Part shown: positions 19,770-29,324 of the stretch, piece by piece
How positions within the stretch are numbered: the stretch's first letter is position 1
How the letters are laid out: each line of letters starts with the position of its first letter
Origin: Alteromonas naphthalenivorans
GTDB taxonomy: Bacteria; Pseudomonadota; Gammaproteobacteria; Enterobacterales; Alteromonadaceae
DNA length: 64,000 nucleotides
Assembly (NCBI RefSeq): GCF_000213655.1
Contig: NC_015554.1
Span: 4,712,001-4,776,000, forward strand
Reading direction: 5' to 3'
Program-made: the position numbers and the translations under genes
Notes under the pieces: generated by a model
The model's database searches: none
What the model saw: the letters and a program-made list of their open reading frames with translations, nothing else
Told to the model about the DNA's origin: nothing

Positions 19770-21507
19770 TTTGTTGATCCAGTATCTAGATAAGGAGAAT
19801 GCGCCCCGATATGGTTCAAGGTCAGATTTAACACGGTTCCTTTATCGGGGCGGCGCGAGCTTGAGAGCGGATTTGGCGTTCAAAAAAATTGCCGTGGGAG
19901 CGCTAGGGGCGATTCGAACAGAGAGGTTGGAGCTTTTACAAGCTGTTAAAGAAGAGCTTGAGAATAGACTTTACGCTGGCCGATCGGAGAAGTCGGTGCC
20001 TCATTACCTTGCTACGTTCGTGGGATTTATGAGATTCCTGGATGAGGGCCAGCACTCGTTCAGTCTTGCAAAGCTGGAATTCAACTTCCTGGAGTACGCC
20101 GAGTATTTGTTCATTAAGTCTAGGAAGAAGGGTTCGAAGTTGAGCCCGAAGTCAGCCTACATAAAGGCTGCGACGCTGTCGTCGATTTTTGGTTCCATTC
20201 TTTCCATACCGGAAACCGTCCGCCTCATTAATAGGACTCGCCTTCGTGCCGTCAAGGAAGCGCCAAAAGCGGTCAGTCGGATTGCTGAGAAGAAAAACTT
20301 GGAGGCTACCTTCAAGCAGGGGAATTTCCTGGTCGATATCGCGGAAGGATTGTCTAAGGAAGCTGTTTATGGGCCCCTGCCCCTAGAGATCCCAATCCGA
20401 GCCGGTCTGGTTGAGGGCAATGAGGTGTTGCTCCATGCGGGATTGCAAGAGCTTGAGTTGGCAGCTACTCCCAAGCCTGGCTGGGCATATCAGAAAAAGG
20501 TCCTCTATCGGGAAGCGTTAAAGCGACGAGAGGCGGTCAGTGATATTTCTCCCCGGAGGGGCGGAGCGAAAAGGTGGCACCTGGTGAACCTGCGAGTCCA
20601 GGCAGAGTTTCTGATTTTCCTTGCTCAGACAGGCATGAATTTGACTCAGGCTAGAGAGTTGGGGCGCGGAGCCTTGAAGTATAAGCCGCTCGGCGATAGC
20701 TGGCAGGTAAGGTGTTACAAGAACAGGAGAGGAGGTGAGGTAAGCTTTCGAATTTACAAGTCTTACAAGCCCTTTCTTGAGCGATTTCGAGCCTTTGTGA
20801 ACCATTTCTTTCCTGATTCTCCAAACTTTTTCCCTCAGTTTGATAATTATGGCAAGGGAGAGAGTGTGTCGAGAACGGGGCTTACTCACTTTGTGGCGTT
20901 TCGGCAGTTATTTGAAGCACATGGACTTGCTTGGGTTACACCACGAGAACTGAGAAACACCAGGGTGAATTGGCTTTTGCGCCGCTCAGGAGACCCTGAA
21001 TTAACGGCAGATATGGCTCAGCATACTCGGGAGGTGTTAAAGGACCAATACGAGCGACCTAGTCAGCAGCGAGCTATGGTTGAGGTTGCCCGGTTTTGGA
21101 GCAAGCACGACCCTATCAAGCAAAAGGATCTCAAGGCGTCGGTGATTTCCAGCAGTTGCAATGGTGACCCAGAATCGGTGGCCGATAGACCTGGGGGGAT
21201 AGTTGAACCTAACTGTGTCAATCCATCTGGTTGCCTGTGGTGCAAGCATCATCGCGATGTAGATAGTGAAGACTATATCTGGTCCATTTCCTCCTTTCGG
21301 CATCTCAAGACGATTGAGGCAAGCATGACGCTGAGTCGTGAAGAGGTGCCCTCTGACGTCGTAGTTGATCGGTTATCCGAAAAATTGTCGTGGTTTAAGA
21401 ACTCTAGTTCCAGGCGTGCTGGCTGGGTGTCAGAAGCGCAGGAGCGGATTGAAGAGGGTGATTACCACCCTAATTGGGCCCCAATTATTGAGCTTCTGGA
21501 GCAGTAA
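19756..21507 (+). CDS. ginB: Tyrosine recombinase, second of three (GinB-like)
   Basis: 583 residues. The catalytic half has TGMNLTQARELGRG, then WVTPRELRNTRVNWLLRRSG, where the usual His of HxxR is replaced by Arg397 (R-x-x-R400), and AQHTREVLKDQYERP with His423 and Tyr432. About 140 residues follow the Tyr and include a Cys-rich motif NCVNPSGCLWCKHH, perhaps metal-binding. Its length and C-terminal extension recall TnpB of Tn554-type transposons. It starts inside ginA and ends TAATG with ginC. Confidence 0.78.
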   Translation: MTTPDLLIQYLDKENAPRYGSRSDLTRFLYRGGASLRADLAFKKIAVGALGAIRTERLELLQAVKEELENRLYAGRSEKSVPHYLATFVGFMRFLDEGQHSFSLAKLEFNFLEYAEYLFIKSRKKGSKLSPKSAYIKAATLSSIFGSILSIPETVRLINRTRLRAVKEAPKAVSRIAEKKNLEATFKQGNFLVDIAEGLSKEAVYGPLPLEIPIRAGLVEGNEVLLHAGLQELELAATPKPGWAYQKKVLYREALKRREAVSDISPRRGGAKRWHLVNLRVQAEFLIFLAQTGMNLTQARELGRGALKYKPLGDSWQVRCYKNRRGGEVSFRIYKSYKPFLERFRAFVNHFFPDSPNFFPQFDNYGKGESVSRTGLTHFVAFRQLFEAHGLAWVTPRELRNTRVNWLLRRSGDPELTADMAQHTREVLKDQYERPSQQRAMVEVARFWSKHDPIKQKDLKASVISSSCNGDPESVADRPGGIVEPNCVNPSGCLWCKHHRDVDSEDYIWSISSFRHLKTIEASMTLSREEVPSDVVVDRLSEKLSWFKNSSSRRAGWVSEAQERIEEGDYHPNWAPIIELLEQ

Positions 21508-23501
21508 TGAACGCTGACACTTTGCGCTTTATGTCGCCATCCACGTTGGTTACGGTCGACTCGCCGTTGTATCGACCGCCATGCTTTCCGCCACCCAGAG
21601 ATTGGGCGGTATCGGTCGACAGCGAAGGTGCCCCGCTGTCCCTATATGGTGATGATTTCTGGGACTTTCGGGCGTTCGAGCGCTCTGCGACCTTCAATTT
21701 TAAAAAGGACGGGATTTCTGATGAGAATGTCTTTCTTGTCAAGCAGGTTGTGCTCTTGGTGCTTTATCATCCGCGACTTTTTCCTGGGCGAATTAGGAGT
21801 TGTGTTTACTCGTTTGGAGCCCTGACAAAGATTGCAAGCGTCTGCGATAGTAAGGGAGTGCTGATCTCGGACGTTGAGAGGTTTCCGGCGATTCATCAGG
21901 AGATTGCTGATGCTCTTCAGTGCGCCAGTTTTAAGGTTTACGTCAACTTTCTACATAGATTGAGATTGCAATCAGATGTTCTTGGCTTTGAGGTATTCGG
22001 AGGGAGAGGTTTGGCGCTCCTGGCGTCGCAGATAAAAGGTCATGAGAAGGTTCAAACTCCATATATTCCACCCAGAATATGGGCGTACCAGGTTAAGAGG
22101 TTGAATGAGTGCCTGGACGATTTTTTCGAGCATGAGCAAGCGCTGGGAAGCGCATTCAGCTGGTTATCAGAAGCGTATACGTATAACGCCTCTTGCGTAA
22201 AGGATGTTAAATACCATTCACCCTTTTATGAGCCGCACGTTTACAAAAAAAGAGTGCTGTTTGCAGGAGGGTTTGAAGGATTTTCTGTGGAGTATGGACT
22301 TTCAGGGCTTTTCGAGAAATGGCTGGGCGTACCGCCTCTCATCTACAGGAGTACCCGCTTTACGGCCTATCTCAATATGGTTAAAGAGGCGGCTCTATTT
22401 TACATCATGAGCTTCTCCCTTCAGCGCCTGAATGAGGTGAACTCGCTCAGGTCTGATTGCTTTCTCATCGAGCGTGACGAGAGGTTGGGGGATATCGCAA
22501 TGTTGGTTGGGGAAACCACGAAAACTGATCCTGATGATGATGCTCGATGGGTTGTGCCCAGCACCGTTAAGAAGGCTGTTGATGCGGCGAGCACCATTGC
22601 TAAATGGAGGCTGAAGTATTTCCCAGGGGGTGAGTCTGCGCCTGAATGGGATAGTTCTTCTGTGCCGCTCGCGTTGGCCGGAACGGAGCCGTGGCTTCCA
22701 GTAAAGGGTAACAACCGAAACTCCAAGAACGAACTTATAGGGCAATTAAGGCTGGGTCCCTTCATTGATCGCTATCCGCTTTTTTTCGATCCAGAAGAGA
22801 TGGCAGTGACAGAAGAGGATTGGAAAATTGCGGTGTCTATGACCCCGAATATTGGCAATAGAGAAGGATTTGGCATCGGGCTTCAATGGCCTTTAGCGGC
22901 GCATCAGTTGCGACGCACCACCAACGTCAATATGTTCGCCTCCAACATGGTTTCTGATCAAAGCTTACAGTGGCTCATGAAGCATGTGAGTCAAAAAATG
23001 ACGCTTTACTATGGCCGCAATTTCACTAATTTGAGACTCAACTCGGATGCTGAAACTTCCGTCATAGTCGAGTCCTACAAGGCAATTTACCGGCAGATTG
23101 CAAGTGTGGTGGAAGATAGCTTTGAGAATGTGCGCCCTCATTCTAAGCAGATGATCCCGATTAAGGTTGTCAATCTTGTAGAAGCTGGGGAGGAAAAACA
23201 GCTTACGAAGTTAATAGCCAAAGGCGATATTGGTTGTCGGCGCACACTGGCCGGATTCTGCATGAAGGCTGGGGTCTGTGAGTATGGTGGTATTGAGTCA
23301 ATGGCGCAGTGTGCTGGGGCTGATGGCGGAGGCATCTGCACAGATGCGATTTTTAAGCGTGAAAATGGGCCAGCCTTGAGACGACTAAAGGCTGCTCACG
23401 AAAAGAAAATCGAGTCGCTGACCTCCGAGAGTCCACGTTTCAACGCTTTGAAAAAAGAAATCTATGCGATAGAGGTGTATCTCAGTGTCGTCAACGGTTA
23501 A
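21507..23501 (+). CDS. ginC: Tyrosine recombinase, third of three (GinC-like)
   Basis: 664 residues, beginning at the A of the ginB stop (TAATG). It shows FSLQRLNEVNSLRSD (first Arg), AAHQLRRTTNVNMF (His466, Arg469) and KHVSQKMTLYYGRNF (His493, Tyr502). A C-terminal tail of about 150 residues contains several Cys (GCRRTLAGFCMKAGVCEYGG, CAGADGGGIC), a possible zinc-binding region. It probably works in one synaptic complex with GinA and GinB. It overlaps ginD by 17 bp. Confidence 0.78.
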   Translation: MNADTLRFMSPSTLVTVDSPLYRPPCFPPPRDWAVSVDSEGAPLSLYGDDFWDFRAFERSATFNFKKDGISDENVFLVKQVVLLVLYHPRLFPGRIRSCVYSFGALTKIASVCDSKGVLISDVERFPAIHQEIADALQCASFKVYVNFLHRLRLQSDVLGFEVFGGRGLALLASQIKGHEKVQTPYIPPRIWAYQVKRLNECLDDFFEHEQALGSAFSWLSEAYTYNASCVKDVKYHSPFYEPHVYKKRVLFAGGFEGFSVEYGLSGLFEKWLGVPPLIYRSTRFTAYLNMVKEAALFYIMSFSLQRLNEVNSLRSDCFLIERDERLGDIAMLVGETTKTDPDDDARWVVPSTVKKAVDAASTIAKWRLKYFPGGESAPEWDSSSVPLALAGTEPWLPVKGNNRNSKNELIGQLRLGPFIDRYPLFFDPEEMAVTEEDWKIAVSMTPNIGNREGFGIGLQWPLAAHQLRRTTNVNMFASNMVSDQSLQWLMKHVSQKMTLYYGRNFTNLRLNSDAETSVIVESYKAIYRQIASVVEDSFENVRPHSKQMIPIKVVNLVEAGEEKQLTKLIAKGDIGCRRTLAGFCMKAGVCEYGGIESMAQCAGADGGGICTDAIFKRENGPALRRLKAAHEKKIESLTSESPRFNALKKEIYAIEVYLSVVNG

Positions 23502-23877
23502 GAAATCGGCAGAGCAAGAGTTCAGGGATGCATTTGATCGGCTGAAAAAAGGTAAGACAATCCGCCTTCCTTTGGGGGCAGCTGTTACCCAAAACAACGT
23601 TGCGAGAGAAGCGGGACGAGATCCCTCAGCTTTGAAAAAGGACAGGTACCCTTTGCTGATACTTGAGGTTCAAGCCTACATAACTTCTAAGTCGGAGCAA
23701 AAGAGGAGCAGCAAGCGTACTACAGACAACAGGGCAAGAACCGATAAGCAGAAGATCGCAGACTATCGCAAGCAGATTGATCGCCTGAGTTCTATTGTGG
23801 CGGCGCAGAATTCGACTATCGAAGAGCTTCTGGATGAGATTGAGCGGTTGAAGGCCGGGAGGGTGTCACGCTTTTAG
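23485..23877 (+). CDS. ginD: Small HTH/coiled-coil protein (GinD-like)
   Basis: 130 residues from a GTG start inside the end of ginC. Residues 30-60 (AAVTQNNVAREAGRDPSALKK) look like a helix-turn-helix; residues 60-85 are very basic; residues 90-125 form a coiled coil (YRKQIDRLSSIVAAQNSTIEELLDEIERLK). It resembles the fourth gin gene and TnpC of Tn554-type elements, both short accessory proteins. It is probably a DNA-binding partner of the recombinases. Confidence 0.72.
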   Translation: MSSTVKKSAEQEFRDAFDRLKKGKTIRLPLGAAVTQNNVAREAGRDPSALKKDRYPLLILEVQAYITSKSEQKRSSKRTTDNRARTDKQKIADYRKQIDRLSSIVAAQNSTIEELLDEIERLKAGRVSRF

Positions 23878-24106
23878 CCCTCCGGTTACACGTAATATTC
23901 CGGTAAGCTCATGATATTCAATGACGCATAGCAGGTTACGCTTTTCCGATTTGCTACCCAAATGATGCTACCACAATTTGGCCGCTCGGGTCGCAAAGCG
24001 AACATTCAGGGCCGAGTCCGAGGGGTTCAATTTGAGGCTACGGTGTGTCACACGCATCGGGGTAAGTCCATTGAGGCTGAGGGGCATGTCGTGCTTAAAG
24101 GGGTAA

Positions 24107-24501
24107 TTCTCGGATTCAGTCGGGGTTGTGAACATGTCAGAACCGATAGAGCGCCCTTTGGACGCGCTATCCGGAGGCCCGAAGCAAAGGGTCTGGATTA
24201 CCATGACCGTTGTCGAGGAAACGCAATTGGTCCTTCCCGATGAACCGACCTTAGCCCTGGATCTTGGCCGCTAGGTCGAGGGGTTCGATCTTATCCGGGA
24301 ACTGAGTCGCCGGGGGCAAAACCATTGCCATAGCTATCGACGATCTCGCCAACGCCTGTCGCTGTGCCAACCACATTGTAGTGATGAGGGAAGGTTGTAT
24401 TTATGCTGAGATCAGCCCCAAGATGTGGTGACAAGGGAGCTTATTGAATCGGTCAACTGAAGCCGCCGTGATCTCTTTCCCGATCCAGTAACTGGCACTC
24501 C
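24107..24501 (+). pseudogene. Remnant of a siderophore ABC transporter ATPase (FecE/FepC/FhuC-like)
   Basis: Three frames together read as the C-terminal half of an iron-siderophore ABC ATPase. One has ERPLDALSGGPKQRVWITMT (ABC signature LSGG) and LVLPDEPTLALDLGR (Walker B with D-loop), interrupted by TAG at 24272. Frame two reads GKTIAIAIDDLANACRCANH and IVVMREGCIYAEISPK from about 24317. Frame three reads DVVTRELIESV, with a stop at 24458, then FPDPVTGTP. The Walker A half is missing. It is clearly dead, with at least two frameshifts and two stops. Confidence 0.75.
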
Positions 24502-24675
24502 CGCTCGTATTCTTAAACCCACACTCGTATTGCGGTCTCTAATCCAAAACGCCGCGTCCGATTCATTCTCAGTGATACTCAGGGCCTATGAACTACCCAT
24601 AAACTGGCTCTCTTGCATCTGGGACAGACCAAGGTTTTGATAGGCGTTCGAGAACCAACAGCCCGTGACTGCAAC

Positions 24676-25782
24676 TTACCTTCCGCGATTTATGTGATGA
24701 GTTAGCAAATGAGCTCGGTCGTCCAGGGTCGAAAACAGAATCGCAAAACAGATCCCGACAGCGGTCCCTATGAGGGTATCTACTACCCGCTCCTGCACCA
24801 TCGCCATGCCAGCAAGGTCTGGTGCCGCCAGATAGCTCATAAACAGAGCCATGGGCGTAACCAGAACCTGGCCCAGTCCATAATTCGATCCGATGATGGT
24901 CTCGGTAGCGAACGACAGTAACGCCACCAGCCCAATAATGGTCCACACAGAGGGCTGGCTTAGCAGCACCAAAGCCACAAGGAGAGCGCCGAGTACGTTG
25001 CCTATGGTGCGCTGTAGGGCTCGGCTCATACTGATATGCAAATGGCTACCCTGTAACACGGCGACAGCGCCCATGGCCGCCCAACCGGCGTGCTGACCGC
25101 CAAACGCATAAGCAACATAAGCCGCCACGGCAGAGCCCAACACCATGCGCGCGACGGCGATCAACTTGTGACTGGCGGGCCGGCTTTTGAACCAATCCTG
25201 TGCCGCCGGTGTATCGTGGCGGAACACGTCGGTGATCATCACCACTAGCCAGGCAAGAGCAGCGGCCACTGCGGTCGCAGTCGTACGTTCGAGGACAGAG
25301 GCAAAGGTATCCACTTGGCCCATTGAAACGCTGGCGGCGAATATGAAGATCAATGCACCTGGCGGACCGAAATCACCAACGGTGACGATGTAAAACAGCG
25401 TACCGCACAACAGCGCCAGAATGGCCAGCTGACCAACCATGGGCAACTCCAGCCAGGCCACCAGGGACATCACAAAAACGGTTGCGGTTTGGCAGAGCAA
25501 ACAAAGGAAAACCGTAAAGCCCCGGCGTTCCGGGGCCGCAAAACGGCCAAACAAAGCCACCAATGTACCCAGCGAAGCAAATCCAATCAGGTGCGAAAAG
25601 TCGGATAGCTCGATCAGCGGAAGCACAACCAGCGCCGCGATAGCCACCTGTAGTCCGGCCAGTGCCGAGTTCCTGAAGCCAGGCTGATTAACTACGGCAA
25701 AGCACTCTTTGAACTGTGCCCGCGATAGCAGAAACCGGATTGCAGCTGATCGACTTTTTACTCTGGATAAGCGCTGATGCAC
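24676..25782 (-). CDS. FUSC family inner-membrane protein (fusaric-acid-resistance-like)
   Basis: 368 residues from a GTG start with GGAGG six bases upstream. It has two clusters of membrane helices (about 40-190 and 205-350) separated by a short charged linker, typical of the FUSC (PF13515-type) membrane domain. The second cluster has the family hallmark QHAGWAAMGAVAVLQGSHLHISMSRALQRTIGNVLGALLVALVLL in pieces. Related proteins (AaeB, fusaric acid resistance) export aromatic acids. It is separated from the cytochrome gene by 130 bp and is probably part of the aromatic/quinone detoxification cargo. Confidence 0.82.
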   Translation of the reverse strand: MHQRLSRVKSRSAAIRFLLSRAQFKECFAVVNQPGFRNSALAGLQVAIAALVVLPLIELSDFSHLIGFASLGTLVALFGRFAAPERRGFTVFLCLLCQTATVFVMSLVAWLELPMVGQLAILALLCGTLFYIVTVGDFGPPGALIFIFAASVSMGQVDTFASVLERTTATAVAAALAWLVVMITDVFRHDTPAAQDWFKSRPASHKLIAVARMVLGSAVAAYVAYAFGGQHAGWAAMGAVAVLQGSHLHISMSRALQRTIGNVLGALLVALVLLSQPSVWTIIGLVALLSFATETIIGSNYGLGQVLVTPMALFMSYLAAPDLAGMAMVQERVVDTLIGTAVGICFAILFSTLDDRAHLLTHHINRGR

Positions 25783-25912
25783 TTGACCTCCGACAAAATT
25801 GGATAGCTTAAGATATAGTTAGCCTAATAACCGTTTGCCTCATTGATCTATTCGGAGTTTCCGCAATCAAGTCGCGAAATAACGAGAATTTTTGGTTTTG
25901 GAGATTGCCTCA

Positions 25913-26434
25913 TCACACCATACGTTTAAGCGTATCGTCTCTTTTCACGAAGTGATGAATCAGTGCCATACCAATATGACCAACAATCAAAACGGTCAAA
26001 ATCCATGCGATTGGCGAATGGAGCTGTCCCAGGGCTTGGGCCCAGGCAATTTCCTCGCCTTCAGCAAAAAGCTCGATACCGAAAGCCGTAATCCCGTGGC
26101 CACCACCCAGCATGACCATTACCCCGGTTATCGGCATCAGCAACAGGCCAAGATACAACGCCCCATGACCGGCCTTGACCAGCAGAGCCTGCGCCGGATC
26201 TTGCTGCGGGCGCTGATGACGCTGGCCAGCGGCCCAGGCCAAGCGTACCAGAATCAGCAGCAACATCAGCGAACCTATAGAGACATGCCAGGGCACCAGC
26301 GTTTGTCCGACCCAGTGTTCTCCGTCGAAGATTCGATCACCAAACTTGAGCAGTTGCCAGAACACCAGTAGGGCCATCGACCAGTGCAGCAGTTTGGTGA
26401 GAGCGCCATACCGCTCACGAGAATCGTGGATCAT
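25913..26434 (-). CDS. Cytochrome b561 family protein
   Basis: 173 residues from ATG 26434, chosen because CGGAGAAC precedes it; an upstream in-frame start would add 26 non-conserved residues. It is a four-helix membrane cytochrome: YGALTKLLHWSMALLVFWQL (first haem His), WHVSIGSLMLLLILVRLAW, KAGHGALYLGLLLMPITGV and LHSPIAWILTVLIVGHIGMALIHH. These are the CybB-type haem-b ligands. It would move electrons between quinol and a periplasmic or oxidative-stress acceptor. It lies 18 bp before the stop side of the aldo/keto reductase region on the same strand. Confidence 0.88.
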   Translation of the reverse strand: MIHDSRERYGALTKLLHWSMALLVFWQLLKFGDRIFDGEHWVGQTLVPWHVSIGSLMLLLILVRLAWAAGQRHQRPQQDPAQALLVKAGHGALYLGLLLMPITGVMVMLGGGHGITAFGIELFAEGEEIAWAQALGQLHSPIAWILTVLIVGHIGMALIHHFVKRDDTLKRMV

Positions 26435-26530
26435 GATTGGGTTCTCCGTATTGCGGGTTTCATTACCATTGAAGGTGTTACCAAAGAGGATGAAGCCAGA
26501 ATGCACACTCATTCCAGCCTCATCTTCATA

Positions 26531-27481
26531 TCACTGCCTACTGGCGGCGTCCAGCCTGGAAAGCATCTCTTCCGGTAGTGACAATTTCACCGAAGCCAAT
26601 ATCTCATCCAGTTGAGACAGCGATGTTGCACTGACAATCGGTGCGGTCAGTTCTGGCTGGTGGAGCAGCCAGGCCAGTGCCACTTGGGATGGTTTTGCTG
26701 AAGCCTCCTGCGAAACGGCCATCAGGGTATCCAGAATGCGCTGACCACGATCGCTGAAATAACCGTTGAGAAAGTCAGCCCGAGGGTTGCCTTCCAGGTC
26801 TGAAAGCTGAGCGTATTTGCCAGTCAGGAATCCACTGGCCAGAGAAAAGTAGCTCACCACGCCAAGATTGTGCTCGCTGGCGACTTTCGCCAGCGACGAC
26901 TCGAAATCGGCCCGGTCATGCAGGTTGTAGAGGGGCTGGATCAGCTCATAGCGCGCGAACCCATGATCACGAGACACGGCCAGCGCCTGTTCCAATCGAT
27001 CGGACGAATAATTGGAGGCGCCGATGGCCCGCACCTTACCGGCCTTGATCAGCCGGTCAAACGCGCCCAATGTTTCCTCCAAGGGGACTTCCTGATCATC
27101 AATGTGGGCGAAGTATACATCGAGGTAATCGGTGCCCAGACGTGACAGGGAATCCTCAATTGCAGCTTCGATGTTGGCTGCAGATAGCCCTTTACGACGC
27201 TCCAGCATACCGACTTTGCTCATGAGAATGACGTCATCACGACGTCCCCGCTTTTTCAGCCATCGTCCGATAACTGCCTCCGACTCGCCACCTTCAAGGC
27301 CCGGTGCCCACGCAGAATATACGTCGGCCGTGTCAATGGCGCTGAAGCCCTGCTCCACAAACCGATCGAGTAGCTGAAAAGAGCGGTTATCATCGGCTGT
27401 CCAGCCAAACACGTTTCCGCCAAATACCAGTGGGGCTATCTCCAAACCGGACTTCCCAAGGGGTTTCTTCTGAAGACTCAT
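26531..27481 (-). CDS. Aldo/keto reductase
   Basis: 316 residues from ATG 27481 (GAGGGAGG just upstream). It is an NADPH-dependent (beta/alpha)8 reductase of the AKR superfamily, with the catalytic set visible: Asp and Tyr in FSAIDTADVYSAWAPGLEG, Lys in VILMSKVGML, and His in DVYFAHIDDQEVPLEETLGAFDRL. GASNYSSDRL and a C-terminal cofactor-binding region are also present. Substrate unknown; probably a reactive aldehyde or ketone. Operon order on this strand is dioxygenase, SDR, AKR, cytochrome b561, FUSC. Confidence 0.9.
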   Translation of the reverse strand: MSLQKKPLGKSGLEIAPLVFGGNVFGWTADDNRSFQLLDRFVEQGFSAIDTADVYSAWAPGLEGGESEAVIGRWLKKRGRRDDVILMSKVGMLERRKGLSAANIEAAIEDSLSRLGTDYLDVYFAHIDDQEVPLEETLGAFDRLIKAGKVRAIGASNYSSDRLEQALAVSRDHGFARYELIQPLYNLHDRADFESSLAKVASEHNLGVVSYFSLASGFLTGKYAQLSDLEGNPRADFLNGYFSDRGQRILDTLMAVSQEASAKPSQVALAWLLHQPELTAPIVSATSLSQLDEILASVKLSLPEEMLSRLDAASRQ

Positions 27482-27544
27482 GATGCCTCCCTCAAAAAAC
27501 AACTGTCAGTGGGTGAGTCGGCCGGGTGGTCCCGGCCGGCGATT

Positions 27545-28342
27545 TCAGGCAATGCTTTCCACAATGCCACCTTCAACACGCAGGGCGGCGCCTGTGGTGG
27601 CACTGGCCTGGGGAGACGCAGCGTAGACACAGAGGCTGGCGACCTCTTCCGGTTCGGCAAAACGTCGGAGCAGCGTGGAAGGCCGGTTTTCGTCCAGGAA
27701 CAGGGTTTCCATTGCTTCCGGGGAGACTCCCCGCTCAGCCGCCAGGTCAGCCATCATGGCTTTGGCTCCTTCAGTACGGGTCGGACCGGGAAGGATGCTG
27801 TTCACGGTCACACCGGTTCCGGCAAGAACCTTGGCGAGACCCCGGGATACACCTTGAAGCGCCGCCTTGCTCACCCCGTAGTGCACCATCTCCGATGGAA
27901 TATTCAACGCCGATTCACTAGAGATGAACTGGATACGCCCCCAGCCCCGAGCCTTCATGCCAGTTGCGTAATGCCGGGCAAGTCGAACACCGCTCATCAC
28001 ATTGACCTGGAAAATCTCTTCCCAGGCAGCATCGTCGATATCGAAGAATGGAACGCCGCCATAAATACCCAGGTTGTTGACCAGAACATCCACCTCGGGC
28101 AGCTGTTCGATGATGGTCCGGCAACCTTCCGCGGTACCCGGGTCCGCGATAATGCCTTTTGCATCGTCCCGACCGCTGGCATTGGCTATCTCGGCCAGCG
28201 CCTTATCCACTTTGGCCTGGTCACGACCCACGATAGTTACCGAGGCACCGGCCTCGGCCAGCCCCTGGGCAATGGCCAAACCGATGCCCGCGGTAGAGCC
28301 GGTGACCAACGACTGTTTGCCCGTGAGTTCAATTTTCATCAT
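27545..28342 (-). CDS. Short-chain dehydrogenase/reductase (SDR)
   Basis: 265 residues with a Rossmann fold: cofactor loop TGSTAGIGLAIAQ (TGxxxGxG), DVLVNNLGIYG (NNxG), catalytic Ser in FISSESALNI, YGVSKAA (Tyr-x-x-x-Lys), and PGPTRTEG. NAD(P)(H)-dependent; the arginine after the second strand (VGRDQAKVD) favours NADP. A second ATG three bases in is equally possible. It lies between the dioxygenase and AKR genes in the LysR-linked cluster. Confidence 0.9.
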   Translation of the reverse strand: MMKIELTGKQSLVTGSTAGIGLAIAQGLAEAGASVTIVGRDQAKVDKALAEIANASGRDDAKGIIADPGTAEGCRTIIEQLPEVDVLVNNLGIYGGVPFFDIDDAAWEEIFQVNVMSGVRLARHYATGMKARGWGRIQFISSESALNIPSEMVHYGVSKAALQGVSRGLAKVLAGTGVTVNSILPGPTRTEGAKAMMADLAAERGVSPEAMETLFLDENRPSTLLRRFAEPEEVASLCVYAASPQASATTGAALRVEGGIVESIA

Positions 28343-28384
28343 TTAATTCCTCTTGCCATTGATTTTTGAGGGGACGTCACCCAC

Positions 28385-29206
28385 TCAACCAAATTGAAAC
28401 GCTGATAACTGGGTTTCCATCACCCGTTCGGAATAAACCTTCTTGCCGGGCTCCTCGCCCGCTGCACCCGCTGCCACGAGCAATGGAATCAGGTGTTCCT
28501 CGTCTCCATGCGGATGACAATCGAGGGCGTGGGGTGCCTGAACCCATTTCCTCAATCGCTGATAACGAATTCCGGAGTCACCTTCGACAGTGTCCGTCAG
28601 CCAGTCATCGAACGCCTCGGAGAGCGGTGTAAACCGCTTGTCGCCGTAGCCACGCATGTTGTGGAAGCTCATGCCACTGCCGAGAATCAGCACACCTTCG
28701 TCACGCAGTGGCGCCAGAGCTCTGCCTGCCTGCAGGTGTGCTTCGGGGTCCAGGTCCTGCCGTAACGACAGCTGAACCACAGGAATGTCTGCCTCGGGGA
28801 ACATCACCTTGAGCGGAATAAACATACCGTGATCAAACCCACGCCCGGAATCCTCCAGGGTGTTCTGTTGTGCCCCAACCAGTAGACGACTCACGCGATG
28901 CGCCAATGCCGGCGCTCCTGGAGCCGGATAAGTCAATTTATAGGTGTGGTCCGGAAAACCGAAATAGTCATAAATGAGATCGGGCTGGCTGCCGGCGGTC
29001 ACACTAAACTCTTGAGTGCGCCAGTGGGCGGATACCAGGAGGATGGCCGTCGGCTTTTCTGGCAAACGCCCGATGACGCTTCGAAGAAAGTCGGCCATAC
29101 CGTCCCACGTATTGCGGGGACTCCAGTCCATAAAGAAACAAGGGCCAGCGCCGTGGGGAATAAAAAATACCGGTTGTCTGGTAGGCACTCTTGGCTGCGT
29201 GGACAT
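28385..29206 (-). CDS. DODA-type extradiol aromatic ring-opening dioxygenase (YgiD-like)
   Basis: 273 residues from ATG 29206, the second of two close ATGs; GGAGG sits too near the first (29212). It is a class III extradiol dioxygenase of the DODA/YgiD type with FFIPHGAG, LLVSAHWRTQEF, RGFDHGMFIPLKVMFPEA and ILGSGMSFHNMRG, carrying the His residues that bind the active-site metal, and a C-terminal HPHGDEEHLIPLLVAAGAA. It opens catechol-type rings. First gene of the cluster divergent from lysR, so probably the most directly regulated. Confidence 0.9.
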   Translation of the reverse strand: MSTQPRVPTRQPVFFIPHGAGPCFFMDWSPRNTWDGMADFLRSVIGRLPEKPTAILLVSAHWRTQEFSVTAGSQPDLIYDYFGFPDHTYKLTYPAPGAPALAHRVSRLLVGAQQNTLEDSGRGFDHGMFIPLKVMFPEADIPVVQLSLRQDLDPEAHLQAGRALAPLRDEGVLILGSGMSFHNMRGYGDKRFTPLSEAFDDWLTDTVEGDSGIRYQRLRKWVQAPHALDCHPHGDEEHLIPLLVAAGAAGEEPGKKVYSERVMETQLSAFQFG

Positions 29207-29225
29207 CGACATACCTCCATAGGTT

Positions 29226-29251
29226 TGAATAGTTCAGATATCACAATGAAC
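29226..29251. promoter_or_regulatory. Candidate LysR-regulator binding site
   Basis: In the 118-bp space between the divergent dioxygenase and lysR genes lies an 11-bp palindrome TGAATAGTTCA (29226-29236). It overlaps a second inverted pair, GTTCA (29232-29236) and TGAAC (29247-29251), 10 bp apart. This fits the T-N11-A symmetry used by LysR proteins, but binding is inferred. Confidence 0.5.
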
Positions 29252-29324
29252 AGGTTATACTGATACTCAGGAAAGGAGAACGGACTTAAAAAAGGAACTG
29301 TTTTAACTAAAGGTAGGAAATAAA

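Noticed and set aside
24709..25687. Plus-strand ORFs across the FUSC gene
   Set aside because: They are antisense shadows in G+C-rich DNA; the minus frame has the membrane helices, start signal and family pattern.
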